In this document: positions 45,386-54,551 of the stretch, in pieces | How the letters are laid out: every line of letters starts with the position of its first letter | Position numbering within the stretch: the first letter of the stretch is position 1 | Origin: Allomeiothermus silvanus DSM 9946 | GTDB taxonomy: Bacteria > Deinococcota > Deinococci > Deinococcales > Thermaceae | Direction of reading: 5' to 3' | DNA length: 64,000 nucleotides | Assembly (NCBI RefSeq): GCF_000092125.1 | Contig: NC_014212.1 | Coordinates: forward strand, 640,001 to 704,000 | Program-made: the position numbers and the translations under genes | The notes under the pieces: model-generated | Database searches by the model: none | Seen by the model: only the letters and a program-made list of their open reading frames with translations | Told to the model about the DNA's origin: nothing

Positions 45386-45407
45386 GTGGGGGCGGGGACG
45401 CGTGGCA

Positions 45408-45582
45408 CGTGGGGGGTTCGGAGAGCCGTCAGCGGTCAGCCATCAGCCATCAGCGGTCAGCTCGTGGCCCGGGGTTGCCCCTCCCCGTCCCTCCCCGCGC
45501 GCGGGGAGGGTGTATCCCCCCCAGCCCCCCTTGCTAAGGGGGGAACAAGGCGTTCGGCTATCAGCTATCGACCATCGACCCC
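45408..45582 (-). repeat. Composite intergenic repeat, copy 2 (inverted)
   Basis: Read on the minus strand it repeats copy 1: GGGGTCGATGGTCGATAGCT, CCGAACGCC, hairpin CCCCCCTT-AGC-AAGGGGGG (45543-45525), hairpin CCCTCCCCGC-GC-GCGGGGAGGG (45510-45489), GGGCCAC, then the CTGACCGCTGATGGCTGA tract. It lies between galM and xylB. Confidence 0.75.
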
Positions 45583-45593
45583 ACAGGAGCCCC

Positions 45594-47093
45594 ATGAAAC
45601 CCGTCAGCATCGGTATCGACCTGGGCACCAGCGGCCTCAAGGCCCTCGCCCTCACGCCTGAAGGCCACGCCGTGGCCGAGGCGGGCGCGGCCTACCCCTT
45701 GCTCACCCCCCGGCCCGGCTGGACCGAGCAGAACCCCGCGGACTGGCTCGAGGCCGCCCGCAAGGCGCTCGCCGAACTCACCGGGAAGCTCGAGGCGGGC
45801 GGTTATACCCCGGTCGCGCTCGGCCTCTCGGGGCAGATGCACGGCGGGGTCTTCCTCGACGGCGGGGGAGAGGTAGTGCGGCCCGCGCCGCTGTGGAACG
45901 ACCAGCGCACCGCCGAGGCCTGCGCCGAGCTCGAGGCCGCCGTGCCTAGGGCCGAGCTCATCCGGCGCACCGGCAACCCGGCCGTCACCGGCTTCCAGCT
46001 CCCCAAGCTGCTGTGGCTGCGCCGGGCCGAGCCCGGCGCCTTCGCCCGCACCCGCCGGGTGCTGCTGCCCAAGGACTACCTGGGCTTCGCGCTCACCGGC
46101 CGCGCCGCCACCGAGCCCTCCGACGCCTCGGGCACCGGGGCGCTCGACCTGGCCAGGCAGGACTGGGACGCCGAATTGCTGGCCGCGCTGGGTCTCGACG
46201 TGGGCCTTTTCCCCACGGTGATCCCCTCGCACGGCGTGGTGGGCGGGCTTAAGGCCGAGTGGGCACGGGCCACCGGGCTGCCGGAGGGCCTGCCGGTGGT
46301 GGCCGGGGCGGGCGACAACGCGGGCGCGGCCATCGGGTTGGGGCTCTCGAGCGCCCGCCCGGGCGTGGGCAGCGTCTCGCTGGGCACCTCGGGCGTGATC
46401 TTCCTGCCCCTAGAGCACCCCACCCCCGACCCCCACGGCCGCGTCCACCTCTTCTGCCACGCCGACGGCGGCTACCACCTGCTGGGCGTGACCCTGGCCG
46501 CCGCGGGCAGCCTCCAGTGGTACCGCGACCGTCTGGCCCCCGGCGTGCCCTTCGACGCGCTGATGCAGGAGGCCGCCGCCGTGCCCCCTGGGAGCGAGGG
46601 GCTGCTGTTTTTGCCCTACCTGGCGGGCGAGCGCAGCCCCCACCTCGACCCCGACCTGCGCGGGGCCTGGCTGGGCCTAAGCCTGGCCCACGCCCGCGGC
46701 CACCTCACCCGCGCCCTGCTCGAGGGCGTGGCCTTCAGCCTGCGGGACGTGCTCGAGGTCATGAAGCCCCTCGCTGCCGCGGACCGGCTCCTGGCCATCG
46801 GCGGCGGGGCCCGCTCGGAGCTGTGGCTCTCCGTCCTCGCGGCCGTGCTCGAGGCCCCCCTGGCCCGCACCCCCGTCGAGGAAGGCCCGGCCCGGGGTGC
46901 CGCCCTGCTCGGCCTGGTGGGCGCCGGGGTATACGGCAGCGTGGGGGAGATGCTGGAGGCCACCGCGCCCGCGTCCGACCCCCTCCCCGGCCATCCTGAG
47001 CCAGCCTACGCCGCGGCGTACGAGCGCTTCAAGGCGGGGTTCCGGGCGGTGGCGGGGGTGGCTCGAGCGGGGTCGATAGCTGATAGCCGATAG
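45594..47093 (+). CDS. xylB: Xylulokinase
   Basis: The 499-aa FGGY kinase phosphorylates D-xylulose. The ATP/sugar motifs [58 protein letters not shown] and [21 protein letters not shown] are all present. ATG 45594 has AGGAG before it; the longer frame to 45402 lies in the repeat. The last codons and the stop (SIADSR, TAG) fall in a copy of the dispersed GATAGCTGATAGC repeat. Confidence 0.95.
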   Translation: MKPVSIGIDLGTSGLKALALTPEGHAVAEAGAAYPLLTPRPGWTEQNPADWLEAARKALAELTGKLEAGGYTPVALGLSGQMHGGVFLDGGGEVVRPAPLWNDQRTAEACAELEAAVPRAELIRRTGNPAVTGFQLPKLLWLRRAEPGAFARTRRVLLPKDYLGFALTGRAATEPSDASGTGALDLARQDWDAELLAALGLDVGLFPTVIPSHGVVGGLKAEWARATGLPEGLPVVAGAGDNAGAAIGLGLSSARPGVGSVSLGTSGVIFLPLEHPTPDPHGRVHLFCHADGGYHLLGVTLAAAGSLQWYRDRLAPGVPFDALMQEAAAVPPGSEGLLFLPYLAGERSPHLDPDLRGAWLGLSLAHARGHLTRALLEGVAFSLRDVLEVMKPLAAADRLLAIGGGARSELWLSVLAAVLEAPLARTPVEEGPARGAALLGLVGAGVYGSVGEMLEATAPASDPLPGHPEPAYAAAYERFKAGFRAVAGVARAGSIADSR

Positions 47094-47133
47094 CTGATAG
47101 CCGAACGCCAAACGCAAAACGCAAAACGCCTTG
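47071..47133. repeat. Dispersed 'GATAGCTGATAGCCGAACGC' repeat at the xylB end
   Basis: Tandem GATAGC/TGATAGC units followed by CCAAACGCAAAACGC units. It forms the 3' end of xylB and is cut off by the IS5-family element. Confidence 0.7.
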
Positions 47134-47169
47134 TCAGAGGCTGTCGTAAAAGTCTACTATGCTTGAAGG

Positions 47170-47601
47170 GTGGCTTCTACACGTAGATTTTACCCCAGCG
47201 ACCTCTCGGATCAGGCTCGCTTTAGCGACCGCCAGGCGGAGTGGGTTCTCCTGGAACCCCTCATCCCCGCCCCCAAGCCGGGAGGCCGCCCTGCAAAAGT
47301 GCCTAGAAGGGAGATCGTCAACGCCATACTCTACGTCCTGAAAAACGGCATCCAGTGGCGGGCCATGCCCCATGACCTGCCCCACTGGTCTACGGTCTAC
47401 CACTACTTCCGCAAGTGGCAGAAGGAGGGGGTGTGGGAGAAGGCGGTCCAAGCCCTGGCCCGGTGGGATCGGGAGCGAGAAGGAAGGCAGGCTTGCCCCA
47501 GCGCTCTTGTCATGGATAGTCCGTCCGTCAAGACCGCGGAAAAAGGGGGCCCCGGGGACACGACGGGGCGAAGAAGGTCAAGGGGAGGAAACGCCAGGTA
47601 G
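47170..47601 (+). CDS. IS5-family transposase, N-terminal frame
   Basis: The 143-aa frame starts with the DUF4096-like domain (LSDQARFSDRQAEWVLLEPLIPAPKPGGRPAKVPRREIVNAILYVLKNGIQWRAMPHDLPHW) and reaches the first catalytic Asp in ALVMDSPSVKTAEKGG. After that it leaves the family sequence (PGDTTGRRRSRGG), and the family sequence continues one frame back. The switch lies at the AAAAAGGGGGCCCC run, 47541-47553. Confidence 0.88.
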   Translation: MASTRRFYPSDLSDQARFSDRQAEWVLLEPLIPAPKPGGRPAKVPRREIVNAILYVLKNGIQWRAMPHDLPHWSTVYHYFRKWQKEGVWEKAVQALARWDREREGRQACPSALVMDSPSVKTAEKGGPGDTTGRRRSRGGNAR

Positions 47602-48029
47602 TGACGGACACGGGGGGCCGATGGCTGAAGGTGTATGTGCACCCGGCCAACGGGCACGACCGGTGGGGTGGGCAGGAGGGGATGGACCTCGACTATTGGC
47701 CGAGGGCACGGAAGGTCTTCGTGGACTGGGGCTACCGGGGTTTGCGGGAGGTGGCTAGGGGGCTGGGACTGGAGCTGGAGGTGGTTGCCCATCCCCATGC
47801 GGGGGTGCGGGGGGTATGGGTGAGGGAGGGGGAGCCACTTCCGGAGGTAGAGCGTGTGAAGGGGTTTAGGCCGTTGCCCAAGCGGTGGGTGGTGGAACGG
47901 ACCTTTGCCTGGCTGGGGCGAAACCGACGGCTGGGAAAAGATTACGAGTACTATCCTGAGGTAACGGAAGCCTGGATGTATTTAGGCATGATACGCTTGT
48001 TGGTGAAGCGGCTGGCCAGGGCCGCGTAG
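47601..48029 (+). CDS. IS5-family transposase, C-terminal frame
   Basis: The frame carries the second catalytic Asp (VFVDWGYRG) and the late Glu region (KRWVVERTFAWLGRNRRLGKDYEYYPEVTEAWMYLGMIRLLVKRL). In this frame the sequence already reads GHDGAKKVKGRKRQ just before 47601, so the two frames belong to one protein joined by a -1 shift at or near 47541-47553. The first in-frame start, 47601, is probably not used. Confidence 0.88.
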   Translation: MTDTGGRWLKVYVHPANGHDRWGGQEGMDLDYWPRARKVFVDWGYRGLREVARGLGLELEVVAHPHAGVRGVWVREGEPLPEVERVKGFRPLPKRWVVERTFAWLGRNRRLGKDYEYYPEVTEAWMYLGMIRLLVKRLARAA

Positions 48030-48062
48030 CCTCCTGTGGAGGACTTTTACAACAGTTTCTCA

Positions 48063-48393
48063 CACCCCAGCCCACTTCACACCCTGTGACGCTAGCCACC
48101 CCACGTGCCCAAAGAATATGGGGGATGCCGCATAGTGAAAGGACGTATGGTGGCCTGCTAGATATTGTTCTAAAGGGTCTTGTGCAGATAACTGTGAGGT
48201 GGTGGCCTGCTTTTTCATGGATATCTTCCCTCGGCACTATGTAGGGTGGAGCGGCCAAGAAGCTTTGTTCGGGCTTCGCACCTGTAGGGAACGGACACCA
48301 CTGCCTGTTGCTGGTTGCAAAACGTTATCCAAACCCCACCCCCTAGGCAAATTCCCCTACATCGATAACATCTCCCCGATAGAATGACGGTAA
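48063..48393 (+). other. Region upstream of csm1
   Basis: No gene is seen. GGTGGCCTGCT occurs twice, near 48150 and 48201. TAGAAT (48380-48385) is a -10 box eight bases before the csm1 ATG. TTGCAAAACG near 48316 hints at a regulator site but no clear palindrome is present. Confidence 0.5.
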
Positions 48394-50820
48394 ATGTTGG
48401 ATAGCGTGTTTATAGCCCTATCGGGTCTGGTTCATGACATCGGGAAGCTATATCAGAGGGCATTTTGGAGCCGTGCCCCAGAGGGATGGGCCTTCGATGA
48501 CCACAGCCACCCGGCCTATACGGCGTGGGCATTGCAGCGCCACCACCGTCTATTTCGCAAGGTAGGCCTCGAACCGAGCCTCCTGCAAGAAACTGCCACC
48601 CGCCACCATGAGGGCTGGCGCGACAAGCCTCGGTACCAGCCCCAGACCCCCGAGCAGTGGTGCGTAGCTTTGGCTGATACCTATGCCTCGCGCGAGCGGC
48701 AAGAGTCGGATGGGCAGAGCGGGCATACCCCCGATACCCCGCTCAAATCGGTCTTTGCCAACCTGCGGGTGCAAGATGCTTACGGCCAGCGGAACTGGGG
48801 CTACAGCATGGTGCGGGAGCGTCAGGAGGTGGGCCAGAAACCGGGCGAAGCCTACCCGGAGCCTGTACCTAACGTCTCACAGGACACCTACAGGCGGGTG
48901 GCTGAGCGGCTGGATGCACGTCTGGCGGAACTGTCCAGGTTCACCCTGAGCCCAGAAGCTTTGCTTTCGAACCTGCTGGGCGTCTTCCAGGAGCTTTTGT
49001 GGAACGTGCCCTCCGATACCCAGGGCGAGCCGGATGTATCGCTCTTTGACCACCTGCGCCTGACCGGGGCCATCGCGGCGGCGCTGTGGGCCTACCACGG
49101 GGGGTCGCCGAGCATCGAAGCCCTTCGGGACGAGAGCCCCGAAAAGTTCTTGCTGGTGCTGGGTGATCTGGGCGGCATCCAGAGCCACATCTACCGCATC
49201 CAGGGGGCCCAGACCGGGGTGGGAGGCCTGGCCAAGCGGCTCCGGGCGCGCAGCCTCGAGGTCTCCCTGGCTGCCGAGGCGAAGGGGCTCGACCTGCTGG
49301 AGCGCACCGGGTTCACCCCCTTGCAGCGCATCATGAGCGCGGGGGGCAAGTTCTACTTGCTCTTGCCCAACACCGAGGCCGTGCTGAAGGCGCTCGATGA
49401 GGTGCGCCGGGAGTGGGAGGCGTGGGCCCTGGAGCAAGGGGCGACCCTGCTGCCCTTCCTGGCGGCGTACGCCTTCGCCCCCTCGGGTTTCAAGTCCTTC
49501 AGCCGGGTGCTGGGGGAAGCCCACCGCAAGCTGGCCGAAGCCAAGCTCAACCCGCTCTCCAGCCGTTTGAACACGCCCTATCTGAGCGTGGGGGGCGTCA
49601 GCCTGCGCCCCTGCCGAGCCTGCGGGGTCCGGCCCGCCAAGTCCGCCACCAACGAGCTTTGCTATGGCTGCGAGCGCGACGCGCACCTGGGCCGCCTGGT
49701 TCCCAAGCGGAAGGAGGTGGGGTTTTTTGTGCCGGAGGCACCCGAACCCCACTACCGCTTCCCTGCTTCGCGGGCAGCGCTCGAGCCCTCTGATACCTAC
49801 ACCCTGCGCACCCACCTCGAGTTCACCCCCGCGCCCCATCCTTGGGAGGTGCGGCTTTTGGCGGGGCATGTCCCCACCCTCAAGGATGCCCTGGGTACGG
49901 GGCGTTGGCGCAACCTGGCCGAGTACCAGGCCTGGGCTAAGGAGCAGAAGCTTTGGGAAGAGGAGGAAGACGGGCGCGAAGCCGGCGACCCCCTCACCCT
50001 GGCCGAGCTGGCCGAGTTCTCTACCGGGACCAAATACCTCGGAGCCCTGATGCTCGATGCCGACCGCATGGGCGAGGCCTTTGCCAGCGGCCTTATGGAT
50101 GAAAAGGGCCACGACCGCAGCAGCCCCAGCCGCACCGCCAGCCTATCGCGGATGCTCGAGCTCTTCTTCGCGGGCGAGGTGCTGGAGCTGATCAAGAACC
50201 CCAAAACCTACCAACATCGCCTGGGCTGGGATGGGCTAAAAGCTAGAGAAAAGGCTGAGCGCTATCCCCTCATCTATTCGGTCTATGCCGGGGGCGACGA
50301 CCTCTTCTTGCTGGGGCCGTGGGATGTGCTCTTGGAGTTTGCCCTGGATCTGGAAGCCCTCTATCGGCAATTTACCCAGCACCCCAAGCTCACCCTTTCG
50401 GGCGGCTTTGTGCTGGTAAATCCCTCGCTGCCCATCCCGCTTTTGGCGGAGGCGGTGCAGGAAGCCGAAAAGGCCGCCAAAGCTGCCGGGCGCGACCGGC
50501 TCCACCTCTTCGGCCAGAGCGTGCCCTGGGGCGAGCTGCGCAGCTTGGTGCCCTGGGTACGCGACTTCCAGCGCCACCTAAACGCCGAAAGCAAGGCGGG
50601 CATGACCAGCGCTCTGGCCTACCGCCTGCTCAGGTTGTGGAAGCAGCACCAGCAGGACGACCCGGCCCGGCGTATGCGTTACAAGCCGCTTTTGGCTTAT
50701 ACCTTGCGCGAGCGTAGCGAGGAAATACGCCAGCACTACCTACAGCTAACCGACCATACCCATATGGCCTGGGAGCACCTGCCGGTGTGGGTGCAGTGGG
50801 GGCTTTATCTGGAGCGATAA
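48394..50820 (+). CDS. csm1: Type III-A Cas10/Csm1
   Basis: The 808-aa large subunit of the Csm effector complex has an HD nuclease motif H14-D15 (GLVHDIGK) for ssDNA cleavage and a zinc-binding four-Cys cluster at about 407-425 (CRAC...CYGC). The second Palm domain carries GGDD at 633-636 (YAGGDDLFLLG), the active site that makes cyclic oligoadenylates when target RNA is bound. Both activities look intact. It opens the cas operon; probably leaderless (TAGAAT eight bases before the ATG). Confidence 0.96.
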   Translation: MLDSVFIALSGLVHDIGKLYQRAFWSRAPEGWAFDDHSHPAYTAWALQRHHRLFRKVGLEPSLLQETATRHHEGWRDKPRYQPQTPEQWCVALADTYASRERQESDGQSGHTPDTPLKSVFANLRVQDAYGQRNWGYSMVRERQEVGQKPGEAYPEPVPNVSQDTYRRVAERLDARLAELSRFTLSPEALLSNLLGVFQELLWNVPSDTQGEPDVSLFDHLRLTGAIAAALWAYHGGSPSIEALRDESPEKFLLVLGDLGGIQSHIYRIQGAQTGVGGLAKRLRARSLEVSLAAEAKGLDLLERTGFTPLQRIMSAGGKFYLLLPNTEAVLKALDEVRREWEAWALEQGATLLPFLAAYAFAPSGFKSFSRVLGEAHRKLAEAKLNPLSSRLNTPYLSVGGVSLRPCRACGVRPAKSATNELCYGCERDAHLGRLVPKRKEVGFFVPEAPEPHYRFPASRAALEPSDTYTLRTHLEFTPAPHPWEVRLLAGHVPTLKDALGTGRWRNLAEYQAWAKEQKLWEEEEDGREAGDPLTLAELAEFSTGTKYLGALMLDADRMGEAFASGLMDEKGHDRSSPSRTASLSRMLELFFAGEVLELIKNPKTYQHRLGWDGLKAREKAERYPLIYSVYAGGDDLFLLGPWDVLLEFALDLEALYRQFTQHPKLTLSGGFVLVNPSLPIPLLAEAVQEAEKAAKAAGRDRLHLFGQSVPWGELRSLVPWVRDFQRHLNAESKAGMTSALAYRLLRLWKQHQQDDPARRMRYKPLLAYTLRERSEEIRQHYLQLTDHTHMAWEHLPVWVQWGLYLER

Positions 50821-50829
50821 GGAGGAGAT

Positions 50830-51240
50830 ATGGAGTTCTATCAGGACAGGCAAAACAAAATTCTGCGACCGGGACTCTTTGATACAGACGCTAGGAAGGA
50901 CGCCGACGGGGTACAAGGTATCCAATCCAGCCAGTTCCGTAACTACTTTCATGAGCTTCGCACGCTGGAGGCTAACTATGAGCGCGAGGCCAAGGCTAAC
51001 TCCAAACTGGCTTTTGCCAAGCTGGTTCCGCAGCTTGAGCTTCTAAAGGCCAAACTAGCCTACGGGCAACGCAAGAATGGCCCTCTGCAAAACGCAGGCG
51101 GCTTTGTCAGCCTGATGAACCGGTTGATCGATGCAGGCAAAAAGAGCCCCGAGGACTTCGAAGCCATGATGCAGTACCTCGAGGCTGTGCTGGCCTACTT
51201 CTACGCTAAGGAAGGGCAAAACCAGGGGGGACGTAGATGA
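50830..51240 (+). CDS. csm2: Csm2 small subunit
   Basis: The 136-aa alpha-helical protein (SSQFRNYFHELRTLEANYEREAKANSKLAFAKLVPQLELLKAKLAYG...GGFVSLMNRLIDAG...FEAMMQYLEAVLAYFYA) is a standard Csm2, forming the inner filament of the complex. GGAGGAG precedes the ATG. It overlaps csm3 by 4 bp. Confidence 0.93.
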   Translation: MEFYQDRQNKILRPGLFDTDARKDADGVQGIQSSQFRNYFHELRTLEANYEREAKANSKLAFAKLVPQLELLKAKLAYGQRKNGPLQNAGGFVSLMNRLIDAGKKSPEDFEAMMQYLEAVLAYFYAKEGQNQGGRR

Positions 51241-51914
51241 GACTAATTGGTTACAAGCGCATTCACGGCATTATCCGGCTCAAAAGCGGCCTGCGCATCG
51301 GCATGAGCAAGGATCAGATGGCTATCGGGGATGTGGACAACCCGGTGATCCGCAACCCCCTCACCGAAGAGCCCTACATCCCCGGCTCCTCGCTCAAGGG
51401 GAAGATGCGGTATTTGCTCGAGTGGCACCTAGGGGGTGACTATATTTCCCGCTCGAGCGAGAGACATGTCTACGTGCCTGACGACCCGAAAGATCCGGTT
51501 GGGCGTATCTTTGGTAGTGCGCCTAGTAACGAGGCCCAGCGCCGAATTGCCCAAGAGCGCGGCCCCACCCGCCTGCTGGTGCGCGATGCTTACCTAACCC
51601 CCAATTCCAAGCAGGCCCTCGAGCGCATGACCGCCCGCGGCGGCTACCTGACCGAGGTCAAGCAGGAGGTCTTCATCCCCCGCATCGGCGGCAATGCCAA
51701 CCCTCGCACTGCCGAGCGCGTGCCCGCAGGGGCCGAGTTCGCCTTTGAGATGGTCTACCGGGTGATGGACACCGGCGACGGCGGCCAGACCGACCGGGCG
51801 AACTTCCATCACGTTGAGAAGGCCCTGGAGCTTCTGCAACTCGATGGGCTGGGGGGCTACATCAGCCGGGGCTATGGGCAGGTAGAACTCGACTACCGGG
51901 TTGAGGAAAAATGA
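51237..51914 (+). CDS. csm3: Csm3 backbone RNase subunit
   Basis: The 225-aa RAMP protein carries AIGDVDNPVIRNPLTEEPYIPGSSLKGKMRYLLEW. D34 (in DVDNPV) matches the catalytic Asp that cuts target RNA every six bases, so target RNase activity should be present. The glycine-rich loop GLGGYISRGYGQVEL is near the C-terminus. Confidence 0.95.
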   Translation: MRLIGYKRIHGIIRLKSGLRIGMSKDQMAIGDVDNPVIRNPLTEEPYIPGSSLKGKMRYLLEWHLGGDYISRSSERHVYVPDDPKDPVGRIFGSAPSNEAQRRIAQERGPTRLLVRDAYLTPNSKQALERMTARGGYLTEVKQEVFIPRIGGNANPRTAERVPAGAEFAFEMVYRVMDTGDGGQTDRANFHHVEKALELLQLDGLGGYISRGYGQVELDYRVEEK

Positions 51915-52798
51915 GGGTCAAAGCTTTTCACCTGGCGCTGGGGAGCATCAGCGCCCCGCCCAGTGCCCCTACTCTGTGGGGCCACCTAGCCTGGTGGGTG
52001 CGCTACACCCAGGGCGAGAGGGCCTTGTTGGAGTGGCTCGAGGCCTTTAGGCACGACCCGCCTTTTCTCATCTCCTCGGCTTTCCCTACCGGCTACCTGC
52101 CGCGCCCGCTGTTGCCCCAGGTGCGGATAGACGACACCGCCAAGCGCAAATCGCTCAAAAGCATCCGCTACCTAAGTTTTGCGACTTTTGCACGGGTAAT
52201 CCGGGAAGGCGAGCAAGCTTTGCTAGAATCACCGGAACTCAAAGAGAAGAAGGCTCCCAAGGTGACCCTGGCCACCCAGACCCGGGTGGGCATCAACCGT
52301 ACTACCGGCACCGCCCAGGAGGGCATCCTCTTTACCGACCGGGTGTACTGGCTGGGCGACCAAGAAAAAAAGCAGACCTGGACGGTCTACGTGCAGATTC
52401 GCCAGCCAGCCGATTACCTGGAACAAGCCCTGCGAGAGATCGGCACCTTCGGTTACGGCGGCAAGGCCAGCGTGGGGCTGGGGCGCTTTGAGGTGGTGGA
52501 TACCCAGGAGATGGACTTACCCGAGGCCCCTAGCCCCACCCACTACGTCACCCTTTCCCCCACCTTGCCTAAGGGCGAGGGGTACTGGGCCCTGGAAACC
52601 TACTGGGGCCGCCTGGGGGGGCATTACGCCCAGGCCGAGACCCCCTTCAAGCGCCCGTACCTGCGGGCCAAAGAGGGCAGTGTCTTTCGGGAGCAACCCA
52701 CCGCGGGCCTTCTGGACGTGACCCCTGAGCCTGCTCCGGAGGGCGGGGTAAAGATCTGGGAGTACCTGTATGCCTTTCCGCTGGGGGTGCGGGTATGA
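51911..52798 (+). CDS. csm4: Csm4
   Basis: This 295-aa RAMP subunit binds the crRNA 5' handle and Cas10. It has SAPPSAPTLWGHLAWWVRY near the start and GTFGYGGKASVGLGRFEV as the G-rich loop. ATGA overlaps on both sides. Confidence 0.92.
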   Translation: MRVKAFHLALGSISAPPSAPTLWGHLAWWVRYTQGERALLEWLEAFRHDPPFLISSAFPTGYLPRPLLPQVRIDDTAKRKSLKSIRYLSFATFARVIREGEQALLESPELKEKKAPKVTLATQTRVGINRTTGTAQEGILFTDRVYWLGDQEKKQTWTVYVQIRQPADYLEQALREIGTFGYGGKASVGLGRFEVVDTQEMDLPEAPSPTHYVTLSPTLPKGEGYWALETYWGRLGGHYAQAETPFKRPYLRAKEGSVFREQPTAGLLDVTPEPAPEGGVKIWEYLYAFPLGVRV

Positions 52799-53925
52799 GC
52801 TTTCTGGAGAGCTACCGCTTAGAACTCGAGACCTTGGGCCCCATTCACGTAGGCACCGGGGAGGCTTTTCCGGCCTATAGTTACTTGGTGGACGAGGCTC
52901 AAAAGGAAGCCCTGATCCTGGACGCGGGGCGGCTGCTCGAGCTGTTGAGCGAAACCCAACGGGAAAACTACCTGCAGGCAGTGGCGCAAGGTCCCAAGCA
53001 AGCCCAGAAGAGCCTGCAGTCGCTGTGGGGTGGCGGCCTGCTAGACCCTACCCCGGCCATCGTGCGCCGCCTCCCCGCGACCCCAGCCTTCATCAATACC
53101 GTCAAGAACGCCACCGACGCCGCGGGTCTGGAGTTTCGCCCCTTGCCCAGGAGCCCGCTGGGGGCTTACCTGCCGGGCTCGAGCCTCAAGGGGGCTTTGC
53201 GCACGGCCTGGCTGTTCAAGCGGGTGGTGCAGCAAGGGCGGGATATCGAGTACAAAGGTCGCTGGCAATGGGGCCAGAAGGTTCAAGGAGGCGAGTGGCC
53301 CCTCATCCAGCTGCCCGAGAGGATATCAACCCCTGTTGCACAAGCCTTTGAGGCCCTGGTGCTGGACTACGTCACCGAACGCAGCCCCAACCTTCACCGC
53401 GACCCCTTCCGCCAGGTCCGCGTGAGCGACAGCGAACCCAGCGAGAACCTTTTGCTCAACCGCATCGGGGTGTTTCACCCCAGGGGTCAGATGGACCAGA
53501 CCGTAATCCTGGCCGAGATGTTCCGGGTGGGAACCAAGCTCCAAGCCACCCTGCGCCTGCACGTGGGTTTAGCCCAGCAAAGGCACAAAGACACGGTTTC
53601 CCACGCCATTTCAGCCCAAGCGCTGGCCGAGGCCTGCCGGGAGTATTACCTCGAGGTGCTTCACCTCGAGCGAGAATACGCGCAAAATCACGGTCTTGCA
53701 CAGGCGCTCAAGGTCTACGACGCTATGGCACAGCGGCTGGAGGCGGAGGAGTACCTTTTCCCGCTGCGCATCGGCTTTGGGTCGGGGCGCATGTCCATCC
53801 GGCTGGCGCTCTTGCTCGATGGGGAGGAGGGCCAGGAGCCCAAAACCCGCAAGACCGCTGGGCACTCCAGCCCCAAAGATGGCTTCCCGCTAGGCTGGGC
53901 CATTGCCAGGCTCGAGCCTTACTGA
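52795..53925 (+). CDS. csm5: Csm5
   Basis: The 376-aa RAMP protein at the crRNA 3' end starts LETLGPIHVGTGEAFPAYSYL and contains LPGSSLKGALRTAWLFKRVV and FGSGRMSIRLALLL. It caps the complex and recruits 3'-trimming nucleases. It ends just before the vapB promoter. Confidence 0.92.
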   Translation: MSFLESYRLELETLGPIHVGTGEAFPAYSYLVDEAQKEALILDAGRLLELLSETQRENYLQAVAQGPKQAQKSLQSLWGGGLLDPTPAIVRRLPATPAFINTVKNATDAAGLEFRPLPRSPLGAYLPGSSLKGALRTAWLFKRVVQQGRDIEYKGRWQWGQKVQGGEWPLIQLPERISTPVAQAFEALVLDYVTERSPNLHRDPFRQVRVSDSEPSENLLLNRIGVFHPRGQMDQTVILAEMFRVGTKLQATLRLHVGLAQQRHKDTVSHAISAQALAEACREYYLEVLHLEREYAQNHGLAQALKVYDAMAQRLEAEEYLFPLRIGFGSGRMSIRLALLLDGEEGQEPKTRKTAGHSSPKDGFPLGWAIARLEPY

Positions 53926-53943
53926 AAGCCTGTTTTTTCAGCC

Positions 53944-53949
53944 TATACT
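53944..53949 (+). promoter_or_regulatory. -10 box of vapBC (leaderless)
   Basis: TATACT, six bases, ATG of vapB. A small hairpin CTGAAA...TTTCAG (53922-53941) lies just before it, over the end of csm5. The toxin-antitoxin pair can thus be transcribed separately from the csm genes. Confidence 0.5.
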
Positions 53950-53955
53950 GAATCC

Positions 53956-54210
53956 ATGGCCCTCACCGTCAAAAACCTCGAGGTCGAGTGCCTGGCCGAG
54001 GAAGTAGCCTGCCTGGCGGGCGAGACCAAGACCGAGGCCATCCGCAAGGCCCTTTTGGAGCGCAAGGCCCGGCTGGCCCGCCCCGAGCGCCCGCGCAGCG
54101 AGGTCATCGAGGAGTTTCTGCGTGATATGCAAGACTTACTGCCCAAGGGCCGCCGTCCTACTAAAGGAGAAGAGGAAGAGATCCTGGGCTTTGGCCCGGA
54201 GGGCTACTGA
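53956..54210 (+). CDS. vapB: VapB-like antitoxin
   Basis: The 84-aa protein fits the Rv0623/PSK-type antitoxin family: MALTVKNLEVECLAEEVACLAGETKTEAIRKALLERKARL is the ribbon-helix-helix DNA-binding part. The C-terminal part (EFLRDMQDLLPKGRRPTKGEEEEILGF) binds the toxin. Its stop overlaps the vapC ATG by one base. Confidence 0.85.
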   Translation: MALTVKNLEVECLAEEVACLAGETKTEAIRKALLERKARLARPERPRSEVIEEFLRDMQDLLPKGRRPTKGEEEEILGFGPEGY

Positions 54211-54551
54211 TGGTGCTGGGCAGCTCGGTGCTGCTGCATATTCTTTTCCGCGAGCCGGGTTACCCGGAGGTTGCGCGCAAGCTGAACGGGGCTTCGCAGC
54301 TTTTGGTAGGGGCTCCAACCCTAGTCGAAACGGCCATGGTGCTGATTCATCGGGAAGGTGATACGCAGTTACTCGTACTGGAAGACTTTTTGCGCCGCCT
54401 CCGGGTAGAATCGGCTTTCCGGCGCTTTGGCAAGGGCCGCCACCCCGCGGCCCTCAACCTTGGCGACTGCCTGAGTTACGCGGTGGCCAAGGTAAGCGGC
54501 CTGCCCCTGGCCTACGTGGGCGACGACTTCGCCCATACTGACCTGGCATGA
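54210..54551 (+). CDS. vapC: VapC-like PIN-domain protein with a changed active site
   Basis: The 113-aa protein aligns with VapC RNases throughout: E40 (APTLVETAMVL), FGKGRHPAALNLGDCLSYAVAK with D86, and YVGDDFAHTD with D105/D106. The first PIN Asp, expected as MVLDSSxLL, is Gly here (MVLGSSVLL, GGC in place of GAC). Loss of this metal ligand normally abolishes RNase activity, so the toxin is probably disarmed. Its stop overlaps the cas6 ATG by 4 bp. Confidence 0.85.
   Translation: MVLGSSVLLHILFREPGYPEVARKLNGASQLLVGAPTLVETAMVLIHREGDTQLLVLEDFLRRLRVESAFRRFGKGRHPAALNLGDCLSYAVAKVSGLPLAYVGDDFAHTDLA

Larger units (their letters stand above)
47134..48062 (+). mobile_element. IS5-family (IS427-like) insertion sequence with TCA duplications
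   Basis: The element proper is 47137-48059 (923 bp). Ends GAGGCTGTCGTAAAAGTC and, inverted, GAAACTGTTGTAAAAGTC. TCA is duplicated at 47134-47136 and 48060-48062, matching the TNA target of the IS427 group. It has two overlapping transposase frames. Confidence 0.88.

Noticed and set aside
48160-48215. CRP-type site before csm1
   Set aside because: TGTGA-like pieces occur near 48180 and 48194, but the second half-site does not fit; too weak to call.
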